Assembly: GCF_040807025.1 (NCBI RefSeq)
Contig: NC_090956.1
Location: 4,514,517-4,578,516 of the forward strand
Direction of reading: 5' to 3'
DNA: 64,000 nt
Source of the DNA: Struthio camelus
Lineage: Eukaryota > Chordata > Aves > Struthioniformes > Struthionidae
Under the pieces are notes generated by a model that had not been told where the DNA came from, did no database searches, and was given only the letters and a program-made list of their open reading frames with translations. How positions within the stretch are numbered: the stretch's first letter is position 1; each line of letters starts with the position of its first letter. The translations under genes and the position numbers were made by a program. Of this stretch, positions 48,401 to 64,000 are shown piece by piece.

Positions 48401-51400
48401 TCCTGCCCCAGCCCCTCTCTGTCTTTTTCCCCTCCATAATGGGGTCTTTGAGGGAACTTGTTCCACGGTCTCTAAAAGACTCAGCTTTAACCAAGCTAAA
48501 ATAAGTGAGATTTGTCTCTGCTGAACCAGGAGAACTGGTCTGAAAATACTGAATCTCTAAAGCTCACAGCCCACAAGGGGTGTCTGCACTGATACTCCCC
48601 ATCTCTCCAAGTCCAAAAAACGCAGCCAGGCATGACTGTGATCTGGCAGTACAGTCGCGATAGATCTCTCCTATGCGTCCTGCTAAGTCCTGAGGAAGGA
48701 GGGAGAATCTTCTCAGTCCTGTTCTCCTGCACTGCCCCCTCTACCGTAAGGTTTCTGCTGTCCTCGGCAGGTGAAGCAGGGAGGGTGAGAGCGCACGAGG
48801 ATTTCACGCTGCTCCTGGCAGGCCTGCGAAGGCTCCTGCAGCAGCAGAGAGCTCCCTTGTGTGAACTGTTTGTTTTTCGCCAATCTCATGCACGAGTTGT
48901 ACCTTGAGCTGTCCAGCTCAAGGCTGAAGACTGGCTCTCTATACAGCTTACTTTGCCAGCAGTTCTTTGAGGTATAATAAGGTAAATGGAGCAGTCACTT
49001 GCAGGAAGTGATAGCAGCCCCAGCAATTTCATATTGATAACAGAATTTTGATCTTGGGATCAGGTCTTAGCCAGGCAATCTGGTCAGCCAAGCTGACTTT
49101 CTCCTCTTCCTGGTTTCTAGAGCTTGTTTTTATTTTTTCTTATAAAGTAGTAAACATGGAGGCTCCATTTAATAGTTCTCCAACTTGTTATAATTCCCAA
49201 TGCTTTTGTCCAATTAGCTTCCTATTTTCCTTTGGCACAGCCTTAGTTTAGGGGAGGGGTTAAAGAAGCCAGCTTCTCGGATATAGTTGGTTGTAACGGC
49301 TGCTGCCACAGGAACACGTTGTGATTCCTACTGTGTAGGAAATGCAGAGAGCAGCTGTGGGATTGAGAGTTGCTTGCCAGCCCGGGAAGTCAATCAGGGA
49401 GGCCACAAGCGTAGGCCTGGATGGACTAGGGAAGGTAGTGTCACCGAGAGCTGGCTGCACCCTTGGAAGCTTGTTGCCTGATAAACGGTGTCACAGCTCT
49501 GCAGTGGTTCAGGAACAGAGGTATCCCCGGAGGGGATCCCCAGAGGGGACTGGCTCACTCCCAATAGGACAAACCTGCATGTGCTAATGTGGTTTGGAAA
49601 ACTCCGTACAGCTGATAGGTTGCACTCTTCTCTGGCATCTCCAAAACAGCCCGCATGGAAAGAAGGAATTAATTCTCTGAATATATTTCTATGGATTAGT
49701 AATGCTGATTCTCTGTGTAACTTATCCAAAGTTCTTGTAACCTTTTGTTGAGGCTGGTTGGTAAATTGATGTTTCTTTTTTTCTTTGGTTTTATCAGAAG
49801 AGATATTTTGACTTGTCCTGTCTGGACCCAGAGTCCAGACAGAGTCCTAGGGAAGGAGCCAAGTCTTTTGGAACTTTATCACTAAACCACATATTAACTT
49901 TTTTCTTTTGTACAGGTAGAAAAGGAGGCCACAAAGGCCGAGCAAGACAGTACACAAGCCCTGAAGAGATCGATGCGCAGCTCCAAGCAGAAAAACAAAA
50001 GGCAAGGGTATGTGTTTGCCTCGGTTATGGGTTTACTCTTAGAAGCCCTGGCTTGTACAGCTTGCTTAATTTGCAATTCAAGAGAAATGGCAGCTTCATA
50101 AAGTGTTACAGATGATTCTGTCGGTGGTCACAGTATGAATTCTGAATACCTGTGTCCAGGGAAATTGTAAGGTATGATCCAGTCCAGCTCCTCCCACAGA
50201 AGTGGGGCCAGGTAGACCATCCTGTTAGCGATTGGAAGTTTAAGGGATAATGAAGGTGATTCCACAGCAGGTCTAGACAGCTCTTTCTCCCATAGTTCAT
50301 CTTTCTAATCGCCAACGTAAGCTAATTTTCTATCCCTGCTCCGCAGTTTGGCTACGGAGAAAAAGGGGTCATATCTTAACATCTATTTGTATATTGAAGT
50401 CCTTGTCGTGTTTGTCCTCTCTTTGTTCTGGACTTAACAGACAAAACTCCTTTGACTTCTTCCTGTATGCCTGATTTTCTTGTTTGTGTATAACTTGTAG
50501 AGAGAGAGAACAGTTTTCTGGCATGAGTCGTTTTTGGGTGTGTTTCTGTGCCCCGACAGGCTTGTGCCTCTGCCATCCATAGCTACCTGACTGGTATTAT
50601 CAAAGGCATGGCTGCTTTTTGCAGTTCTTGCTCTCTCATATTCCCAGATTATCACAGCTCTGATTACATGTTCCCTGCTATTTATCTATGACTTTCTGAC
50701 TGAAAGTGCTGCCTAAGCTTGAATACACTGTTCCAGCTGAAAGCTCGCAGTGTTGACTACAGTAGGATAATTATACTCCATATAGGAAATACTGATGACT
50801 ACCTCCCAGAATAAGATTACTCTTTTGTGCAGTTATGATCCATATTGTTGATTCTTTTTTTTTAATGTTTTGACCAGCTGTAACCCAAGATGATTGTGCA
50901 GTTTACTGCTTAGCCAGATATTCCAACTTTATATCGGATTTCTCCTTCTAAAGTGTGACTTCTTGGTTTGTCTTCTGATTCCATCTTGTTGGTTTCATGC
51001 CGTCTTTCCAATTTCTGAAACCACTTATGGTTCTGATCCTGTTTTCCCAAATGATTCCAACTCCTGCCAGTGTGGTGTCATTCACAAATTTTGTGTGTTC
51101 TCTGCTTCCAAGCTGTTAATGAAAATACCAACTGAAAGTGGACCAGAACAAGTCTCTGCAGGACCCCACTTGAAATATCACATAGTGATGGGTGCATCTA
51201 ACCTTACTTCATTAAGGAAAGCCTAAAAAACCTTAATCAAATTATTCTTCCTACTGCCCCAAGCTCATCCACTTTGCCAGTTCCTCTGAGGAGGGATATT
51301 TGGTAACAGCAAAACAAGCTGTTCACACCCATGTTGGTTCTTCTAATCTTATCTTCTAATAACTAACAAATTAATTTCTAGGCTCTGACTGGTAAAAGCT

Positions 51401-54353
51401 GTGCTAAAAAGGCTGTACTTTCTTGGATACAGCGTTCTGGGTGATAGTTGGCAGTTTGCTTTTCTCTAGATTTTTTTTTATCTAGATCTAGGACTGGATC
51501 CAGCTCTTCACAGCATCTGTGTAGTTTCCACCAACATCCCTGCGATATTGTGCACTGGAAACCTGGGCCAAAACGACTCCTGGAGTTCGTTCATTTGGGG
51601 AAAGTGAAGTGCCAGTTCTGTTTTTCACAATAATTTTCCTGGCCTATTACATAGAGAGAACAGCAGGATTGTTTAGAGGAGAGCTGCAGGGGCAGGTGAT
51701 GCATGCTTGGTGGGCTGAGAATGAGCTCTTGTTCTTTAACGGCCAGACGCCCTTGGTGTTGTAAGGAACGTCAGGAACGCTGACGCTCTGAAATATATCT
51801 CTTCCCTCCAAATTAAGCCACTGAAAGATTTTGGATTTTTATTGATACATGTTTTCTCTAATTTCCTTTGACTTTATAGGAAGAAGAAGAGCAAGAAGAA
51901 GGGGGTGAAGGAGCAACAGGGGACCCCAAAAAAGAGAAGAAATCTTTAGATTCAGATGAGAGCGATGAAGATGATGAGGATTATCAGGTACTGTACCTCT
52001 CAGGCAACTTCGTGCGTTTGCATCAACTTGGGACAGGAGAGAGACTCAAACTCTTGACATGGAGTTCTCTCTGAGAGCTTTCAATAGTAAATTTTTTACA
52101 GAAGAACTATTTTTAGAAGCCAGAGAAAACTTGCTTGACTGCATGTTATCCTTGGAGTATCTCTCTGGCAGTCTGTACGTTTCTGTAAGTGAAATGCAAA
52201 GACAAGAACATTTCTGAAAAGGCTGAAAATGCTTGGTAACAGAAACCTTGATTCATCAATGGTTTTGCTGTCCGGTAATGCAGGCACCTTGAATTCCGCC
52301 TGTGGGGTGCGAGGCGATGTGTCTGATGAGGTAACTCTGATACACCACAGTTTTGGGTGTTACAGAGCTTATTAACCTTCCTCTTGTTCTTGAACCTTAG
52401 CAAAAGCGCAAAGGAGTGGAAGGGTTGATAGACATAGAGAATCCCAATCGTGTAATTCAGACAACCAAAAAAGTAACTCAGCTGGACCTGGATGGACCTA
52501 AGGAACTCTCACGGCGAGAGCGGTGAGTCTTTCCTGCTGCCACGGGGGGAGCTGGCATGTTCCTGGAGTTTCATCATCGCTGGTGGCAGCAGCTTAGCAC
52601 GGGGGCGTGTTTCTAGCTGCATACATGCTGGTGTTTCAGGGAAGCCCTTTATGTGCAGTCCCCTCTCAAGTTGACACTAAGCAGCAGAACAATTGTCAGG
52701 ATTCACTTTAGTTCAAAATGTCCTGCCTTACAAACCTAACAAAAGCTGGCTGTCCTCTGGGATTAGCTGTGGTCATCCTGGAGTTAGGCAGCTTGGCCAG
52801 AGTTGGGAGAGTCGTGTTTGTTGCTGAGAAGCAGCTGTAGACCATTCATTCCTTTTCTGAAGTTTTATACCAAAACCCAGAAATAAGTAAAAGCCATTCC
52901 CCAAAGTCACATCGGGGTCAACTTTAATCTTGCTGCAGAAGGTGCCCCAGCAATAGGTAGTAATTTTGCAGATTCCTGGGGTCCTGGTGAAGTTTTTGTC
53001 TGAGCAGATGAATAAGATGAGACGCAAAGTCTAATCTTCTAGTTTCATTTATCAACGGAGAGTTTAAGAGTGAAAGATTTAAGCTTGCTTATTTGATATA
53101 GGTTGCCTCAGCAGAAGTACAGCTGTGAGAGTAAGGCTGGGAAAAGCATGTCCTAGTGCTGCGCAATCTGGGGCTAAATTGTTTGACCCCATTGTGTGTC
53201 AGCATTCTTATTTACCAGAATAGAGAAAGAAATAATAACTCTTATCATCCCTGTCCGAACCTTGCAATAGATGTAACCAGTGCTTGGAAACTGGTGACGG
53301 GGGTCCCAGTCTTTGTAGGCACTCCATCTCTGTACTCAACTTCCTTCCCACTCAGAAAGTCTCCTTTAGTCTGTACCTGCATGCTCGCTTGGATACCATG
53401 ATGACTTGGTGTTTCACTCAAACAGAGAAGAAATAGAGAAACAGAAGGCAAAAGAGAGATACATGAAAATGCACCTAGCTGGTAAAACAGAACAAGCAAA
53501 GGCAGATCTCGCCCGACTAGCCATCATTCGGAAGCAAAGGGAAGAAGCTGCCAGAAAGAAAGAAGAGGAAAGAAAAGGTAGGACAATAGTTAATCACATC
53601 CTCTTATCTCTCTTTTGCAATGGCTGTATTGCCATGAGGCACAATTTCTGATACTGCGTGTGGTAATCTTGCCTCCTGAGGCTGTGTGGTGTTGCTGTGT
53701 GTCACTACAACTCCTCTCTTCAAAACTAGGTTTCAGCTGTTTCGTTCTTACAAAGCTATTGCTTTATAAAGCCCTAAGACATTTGAACAGGGAGAAGCCA
53801 AAGAAAGAAGGGAATTGCTCTTGATATGCACATTATTCTCAGCCTTACAGGCAGTGCTTGCTCTAGTTTGGGGGTTTAGTCAGTTCCTTGTGCTCAGCTG
53901 GGTGTGATTAATCTGCTTTGCATGCTGGGGACCCAAACTGCACAGGGAATTTTCCTGTGCTTCTCCACTTCCTGGACTTCCTCTTAGTTCAGCTCTGGTA
54001 GGTGTGAATCAGAATGAGTGTTCTTGCTGGCTTCCATAGGCAAACTTGTGCAGCAGCATCAGGATAACTTGCAGCAGCCTGAAAAGAGGCCAAGGACAGA
54101 GGGGATCACGGTGGGGTGACTGCTCCTTTCAGCCCTGGAGGAGACCTACCAGGGATTGGCAGGCGAGGGTCAGATTTTTTCCGATTGCCTCACTGTATGT
54201 GGCTAACAGGATTTCAGTCTCTGGGGCTGTCAAGCCAACGCCAGTCCCTGATGCGCACTGTGAAGCGATGACACCTCTTTCTTTCCTCCTCCAGCAAAAG
54301 ATGAAGCGGCTATGGCAGGTAAAAGACTGCAGTCACTATCCCTTAACAAGTAA
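45418..54353 (+). CDS. PDAP1: PDGFA-associated protein 1, PAP28 (6 exons)
   Basis: PDAP1 (HASPP28) is a small, highly charged phosphoprotein found in the cytosol and with RNA-binding fractions. Its exact role is unsettled, with links to PDGF signalling and stress responses. Coding exons are 45,418-45,430 (13 nt), 49,916-50,007, 51,880-51,987, 52,401-52,522, 53,426-53,577 and 54,295-54,353. All introns are GT-AG, and they join to 181 aa, the human length. Features are a basic start ([20 protein letters not shown]), a Glu-rich stretch with the casein-kinase-2-like acidic serine cluster [14 protein letters not shown] (about 60-74), the conserved block [18 protein letters not shown], and a long charged helix or coiled coil (about 115-165). 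It ends in LQSLSLNK. Intron 1 is 4.5 kb and intron 2 carries an old CR1. Confidence 0.97.
45432..45462 (+). repeat. (GGGCC)n short tandem repeat
   Basis: About five copies of GGGCC begin directly after the PDAP1 exon 1 donor at 45,431. This is a G-rich tract that can form RNA quadruplexes in the intron. Confidence 0.85.
47177..47330 (-). repeat. MIR element, well preserved core
   Basis: The plus strand shows 'ccctgttttacagatgggga' (47,219-47,238), then 'aacaggggcacagagctgaa' and 'ggagcttgcctgacatagcg'. This is the reverse complement of the MIR core (cctcagtttccccatctgtaaaatgggg). It is the clearest MIR copy in the window. Confidence 0.75.
50165..51440 (-). mobile_element. Ancient CR1/L3-type LINE in PDAP1 intron 2
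   Basis: Read on the plus strand, a series of blocks follows the order of an inverted ancient amniote CR1. These are 'gatccagtccagctcctccc' (50,174), 'gtatattgaagtccttgtcg' (50,390), 'ctttgttctggacttaacag' (50,422), 'gtggtgtcattcacaaattt' (51,072), 'ctgttaatgaaaataccaac' (51,113), 'tctgcaggaccccacttgaa' (51,152) and 'cacccatgttggttcttcta' (51,326). The frame is destroyed throughout. The element lies antisense to PDAP1. Confidence 0.75.
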
Positions 54354-55097
54354 GCACAGGACATGCAAGAGGAGGAAACGCCAGGGAACTGTGCCTGGTG
54401 CCTGCCAGGAACTCTGTTGTGTTGCATACCATAGATGCCACATAGGATGTACTGCGGCATTGAAGTCACCTTCACCTCCAAGAGACACTGACGATGTGTT
54501 TGTCTTCATCCTGGCACAGATTTCCATTTTGGGGTTAGGGGCAGCTGCTATCTTTGGTGCAGAACTGTGCCGAACAGCAATTCTCTGTAACAGTTTGGAA
54601 ACCTGAATGTTTTTGCTGTTTTTAGGATTAAGAACTCATAGACAGGGGGCAGGGCGGGAGGGAGCCTTATGGGAGGGGAGATGCTTCAAATATTAGATTG
54701 CAAGAAACTAGATTGTGGGGTCATTGTGGGGTGGGGCTTGGGGTGGGGAACTTTGACTTGCTAGTGAAAGCCCGAAGGGTAATATATCTGAGGAATCCTT
54801 TTGGGCAAATGGCCCATAACGTTGAGCTGCAGAGTGTTGCAGTATAATCTGGGAGCCTGACTTCATGGACATCTGGAGTGCTGTTCCTTCCCGTTTTCAT
54901 CCCTCCTTTCTTGCAGCCAGTCTCCCCTTTTCCCTCCTCTTCATTTTTTTTTTCCTTCTGATTAGGGATAGTGCCAGTTTTTAACCACATCACCCTTTGT
55001 TTAAAGGAAAAAAAGAACCATTAATTGTACCAGACCCAGATGGAAGAAAAAAAAAAACTCAATAAGGTTAAAAAAACGAAACTTGTATATTTGGCTG

Positions 55098-55103
55098 ATT
55101 AAA
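55098..55103 (+). terminator. Candidate proximal poly(A) signal (ATTAAA) of PDAP1
   Basis: ATTAAA followed by the U/GU-rich 'tgctttgtccttgtctcctg' 20-45 bases downstream, a good arrangement for cleavage near 55,120. Confidence 0.6.
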
Positions 55104-56647
55104 ATGTAAATTATCGTAACTGCTTTGTCCTTGTCTCCTGTGTGTTAAATGAACACAAGCATAAAGGTGCTGCTGAGACATAAGATGCAGTTGCAGTCTC
55201 ATGTTGTGGTGACTTCTGTCTGCTGCTTTGCTGGTTCACTGTGCTGCTTGAGGTGTGGAATTTGGCTTGAGGTTTGGAGCTCCATCTGCAGATGCAGCCT
55301 GAAGGCAAGAAGCTTTTCCTGCTCATCTCAGATGGATGTGCTTCACAATCTGGTTACCCCAGTGGCAGAGACATTTATCTTCAGGCTGCTTTCTAAGCTA
55401 TTCACTGTGCCAGAAGGCCTAGCACTGAACTGTCGCCTGGCAGCCACCAGGGTAGGCCTGCTGGAGCCAGAGGTGCTCTAACCCGGTAAGCAGTGCAGGG
55501 AACCCTGCTGCTGGCCTGTGCCAGGGGCACGAGCACTTTCTGGGCTCACTGGCCCTCAGTTATTTAAGGCTGTAGAACTGAGCAGGATGAAGGGGTTCGG
55601 CCCCAGGGCTGCAAAGGGTGCTCTCTAGGAGTCCTGAGTGGAGGTTTCAGTCACAAAGGTGCTTTGTAGAGATGCAAGGTGACAAATGCTGGGATTTATA
55701 AAGGTGCCATTTGCACCTGCTTCGAGGACCCGATCAGGAGGGTGGGGTGGGAGGATGTGCTGTGGAGGGAACATCACCGTGGGATGCTGGCTCAAGCCCC
55801 AGTGGGACCCTGTTGTCTTGGTGCAGATGTGCTGGGCCACCTCTGTGTGTGGTGAAGACATGAACCCCAGGGCTGTTCCCCCAGCTTGGGCTGTAGTCAC
55901 ACCAAAGCAGTGATCTGGGGCAGGATGTATTCTCAGGGAGCTCTGTGAGATGAACGATACCTGCAGAGATGTCCTTGCTGTCAGGCGTAAGAAGGAAGAA
56001 CGGATATAGTGGGAACACAGGATTGGTTATAAGCGTTTTGAGTGAGGCTTGCAGCCAAGGGGAGGCAGACGGAGCGAGGTGGTGGGAGGTAATGGACTGA
56101 GCAGAGCAGGAGCCACAAATGAAGGAAGAGACAGTGCAGGTGGGAGAGTGGGATAGGTCACACGCAGAAACGGGTGTAAAAAAAAAAAAAAAAAAATCTC
56201 TTCCCAGTCAAACTAGTCTCCTGCTGCTGTCTGGACTAGAACCTAAACGTCACTGTCTCTGCTGCCAGCGAGAACGCCTCTCCCAAGGCCAGCGGTGGAA
56301 GTGACTCATCTAGGTAAGGTCTGGTTTGCTTCAAGGGATGCCAGCAGGAACAGTGTTTATCCTGCGCTGCTGGGAGGGAGGTCTGATCCCAGGAGGAGTA
56401 ACCAGGCTGCACAAGACAGATCCCTTTTTGGTTTTGGTGGTAAATGTAGGCTTTTCCTGGCAGAAACACTTGGTTTAACACAGGGCAACGTTCTCGCGGG
56501 CTTGTCAACACCAGCGCTGTGTTTCCTGCCCTGATGCTCCCAGCCAGGTCCTGGTTCTTCTGCTTTGCCAAGGCTCTCCTACCAACCACTTTACTGCTAT
56601 TTTATATCCTGTATGTAATGTGTGACCCTGCCTGTTTGCCACATGCA

Positions 56648-56653
56648 ATTAAA
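56648..56653 (+). terminator. Candidate distal poly(A) signal (ATTAAA) of PDAP1
   Basis: ATTAAA preceded by UGUA motifs ('cctgtatgtaatgtgtg') and followed by a U-rich run, fitting a distal cleavage site near 56,670. Confidence 0.55.
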
Positions 56654-56793
56654 ACCTACTGTGAAACACAGAAGTCTTTATCCGTTTTCTTAGCTTCTTC
56701 AAAGGCCATGGTATGCTCTAGTCACGCACATGTTCACGTTAAATTATTCAGGAAAGAAAAAATTATTGGATTTACATGGGGAAAAATCCCTAT

Positions 56794-56799
56794 TTTATT
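56794..56799 (-). terminator. Poly(A) signal AATAAA of ARPC1B
   Basis: The plus strand reads TTTATT. On the minus strand this AATAAA lies about 270 bases after the ARPC1B stop codon and about 140 bases from the distal PDAP1 signal on the opposite strand. Confidence 0.75.
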
Positions 56800-57068
56800 T
56801 TTGATGTCTTTAAGCATTGTATGACCAGCATCAGGTGGGATAGTAACAAAAATAGTTAAAAATTTTTTTTCTTTGCACATTGGAGTTGCCTCCGGTGCCA
56901 GGTGCCGCCCGCTGGACGCCCGGCGCTGACTGCCAGCAGGGGAGGCGCGCTGGCGGGTATCAAAGCCGGCTTTGCATAGCACAGGGTCTCGCGGGGAGAA
57001 AGCAAGCAGGATCCGCCTAGGAGAGGGAGGCTGGCAGCGCTGGGACGCCCTTCCCAGAGCTGCCTCCT

Positions 57069-62937
<5,869 letters not shown>

Positions 62938-63090
62938 CTGGCAGCGCGGGGCTAGTTCATGGACTCTGGGCAGTCGACACGAACTGCAGCCCGGCCGGCG
63001 GCGAACGAAAGGCAGAAGTGGCTGGCTGGCTCTCCGAGGCAGCCCGACTTCCCTTTTCCTCTCCGAGAAATGCAACCACTTCCTTACGTG
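62938..63090 (-). promoter_or_regulatory. Inferred noncoding first exon and promoter of ARPC1B
   Basis: A near-perfect donor (CAG|GTAAGTC) at 62,938/62,937 ends a GC-rich stretch with no long frame joined to ARPC1B, so it is read as a noncoding first exon. The composite AACCACTTCC at 63,074-63,083 overlaps RUNX (AACCAC) and ETS (GGAAGTGG on the minus strand) motifs. That suits the blood-cell enriched expression known for ARPC1B. The upper boundary is a guess. Confidence 0.5.
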
Positions 63091-64000
63091 GGCGTTGGGG
63101 GAGTGCAGAGCCGCTCCGGCGGCCGCCCTGCCCCTGCGTGTGTGCGAGCCCCGGGATGCCGGCAGCCCTGCAACCTCCCCCGCGTTGCACCAGCGGGGCA
63201 GGACGCTGCAGGCGAACGAGCCCCATCGCCTCCCTCCGGTTTGACCTCCCCCCCCCCCACCATGCCGGTGGCTGCCAAGGCCTGGTTGTCCCCCCGGCCC
63301 GGTCCAGCCCCCACGCGAGGCTCTCTGGGCTCTGCCGTCCTCGGCGCTTCGGGGGGAAGGACGCCCTGGGAAGCGCCTGGACCGCCTGCCAGCGCCAGCT
63401 CCGCAGGCGGAGGTCGGAGCCCACCCGAGGTGGGATGCGCATCGGCATCGTCTCCCAGCGCCAGAAACTCACGGCTCAGCAGGATCCAGCCACGCTCGGA
63501 GACGGCTGTTCCTGGTTCCTGCGTCCAGCCGAGCCCAGCAGGACCTGGGGGGTTTTGCTGGCCCCAGGCCGGCTCCATCTGCGTCTCCACTACCCAACCC
63601 ATATGATGCACCCCTCTGTTTTTTTGCCTCACGCTTCAGAGCGACCTGATTTTTATCCCTTTCCTCGCCAGTAGCTCAACGCCTTATTAGCTTTAAGCGC
63701 CAGGAAGGAGAAAGGAGGATGGGGGACGCCCAGACACGTTCATCATCGCCCTGCTGCAAGAGTCCCGCGCAGAGGGATGCCCTCGCCCCTTACCTTGGAG
63801 GGTAGCTTCAGAGGGGACCGTCCCATCGCTGAACCGCCACAGTGGTATCTGAGCTCAGCATCAGGTTCTTGCACAAGGAGGACAGGCCCTGATGGGGTTT
63901 CCCAGCTGCAGGATTTGGATACAACAAGCCCATATTTGTTAAGCTCTGGAATTAATTCCCAGGTTACAGGTCAGCCATGGAGAAAGGCTCTGGGGTGCAG
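63091..64000. other. Right flank, no gene recognised
   Basis: The CpG-rich part fades by about 63,450. A minus-strand donor CTCCAAG|GTAAGG stands at 63,794/63,793 and could end an alternative ARPC1B leader exon or an exon of the next gene. The segment before it has no frame long enough to identify. Confidence 0.4.

Larger units (their letters stand above)
45431..49915 (+). other. PDAP1 intron 1
   Basis: The first 700 bases are extremely GC-rich, with many homopolymeric G and C runs. The rest is AT-richer and holds a MIR-like relic (47,177-47,330). No internal exon is supported. Confidence 0.75.
54354..56660 (+). other. PDAP1 3' UTR region
   Basis: No further coding exon is supported. Two ATTAAA signals (55,098-55,103 and 56,648-56,653) define alternative 3' ends, giving leaders of about 0.76 or 2.3 kb. 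A 19-base A run lies near 56,168-56,186. The 3' parts of the PDAP1 and ARPC1B transcripts end within about 150 bases of each other. Confidence 0.55.

Noticed and set aside
54046-54606. 186-codon frame over the last PDAP1 exon
   Set aside because: It reads that exon in the wrong frame. The correct frame gives the conserved ending LQSLSLNK and stops at 54,353.

Overview
The window is vertebrate nuclear DNA, most likely from a bird (or another archosaur or turtle). It has CR1-type LINEs, old MIR/CR1 amniote relics, short GT-AG introns, CpG-island promoters, and six genes whose exons join in frame into proteins recognisable as ATP5MF, CPSF4, PTCD1, BUD31, PDAP1 and ARPC1B. This is the gene order known from human 7q22.1, read in the opposite direction. 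No bacterial, viral or CRISPR features were seen.

Layout. Positions 1 to about 25,970 form a gene-poor, AT-richer block. It holds a head-to-head pair of CR1 fragments (10,017-11,572), an older CR1 3' end (about 2,107-2,410), several MIR-like relics, and an unexplained 122-bp inverted repeat (21,169-21,290 and 22,777-22,898). From about 25,970 to the right edge the window is gene-dense. The six genes alternate strictly in strand: ATP5MF (+, 26,638-28,075), CPSF4 (-, 30,582-36,799), PTCD1 (+, 37,096-41,860), BUD31 (-, 42,782-44,351), PDAP1 (+, 45,418-54,353) and ARPC1B (-, 57,069-60,639, with an inferred noncoding first exon near 62,938). CPSF4/PTCD1 and BUD31/PDAP1 are divergent pairs sharing CpG-island promoters. 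ATP5MF/CPSF4, PTCD1/BUD31 and PDAP1/ARPC1B are convergent pairs.

Working together. These are housekeeping genes: mitochondrial ATP synthase (ATP5MF), mitochondrial RNA handling (PTCD1), nuclear pre-mRNA 3'-end processing (CPSF4), splicing (BUD31), a small acidic phosphoprotein (PDAP1) and actin nucleation (ARPC1B). Exon joins were derived by hand. Five genes give an unbroken frame of the length expected for the family (89, 713, 144, 181 and 369 aa). CPSF4 is complete only as a 243-aa short form, because the 26-nt microexon needed for the 269-aa form could not be found.

I did not find a convincing new biological system. The observations most worth checking are the 122-bp inverted repeat, the missing CPSF4 microexon, two GC-AG introns (CPSF4 intron 2, ARPC1B intron 7), a perfect 15-bp hairpin between ATP5MF and CPSF4, and a TISU-like start on ATP5MF.
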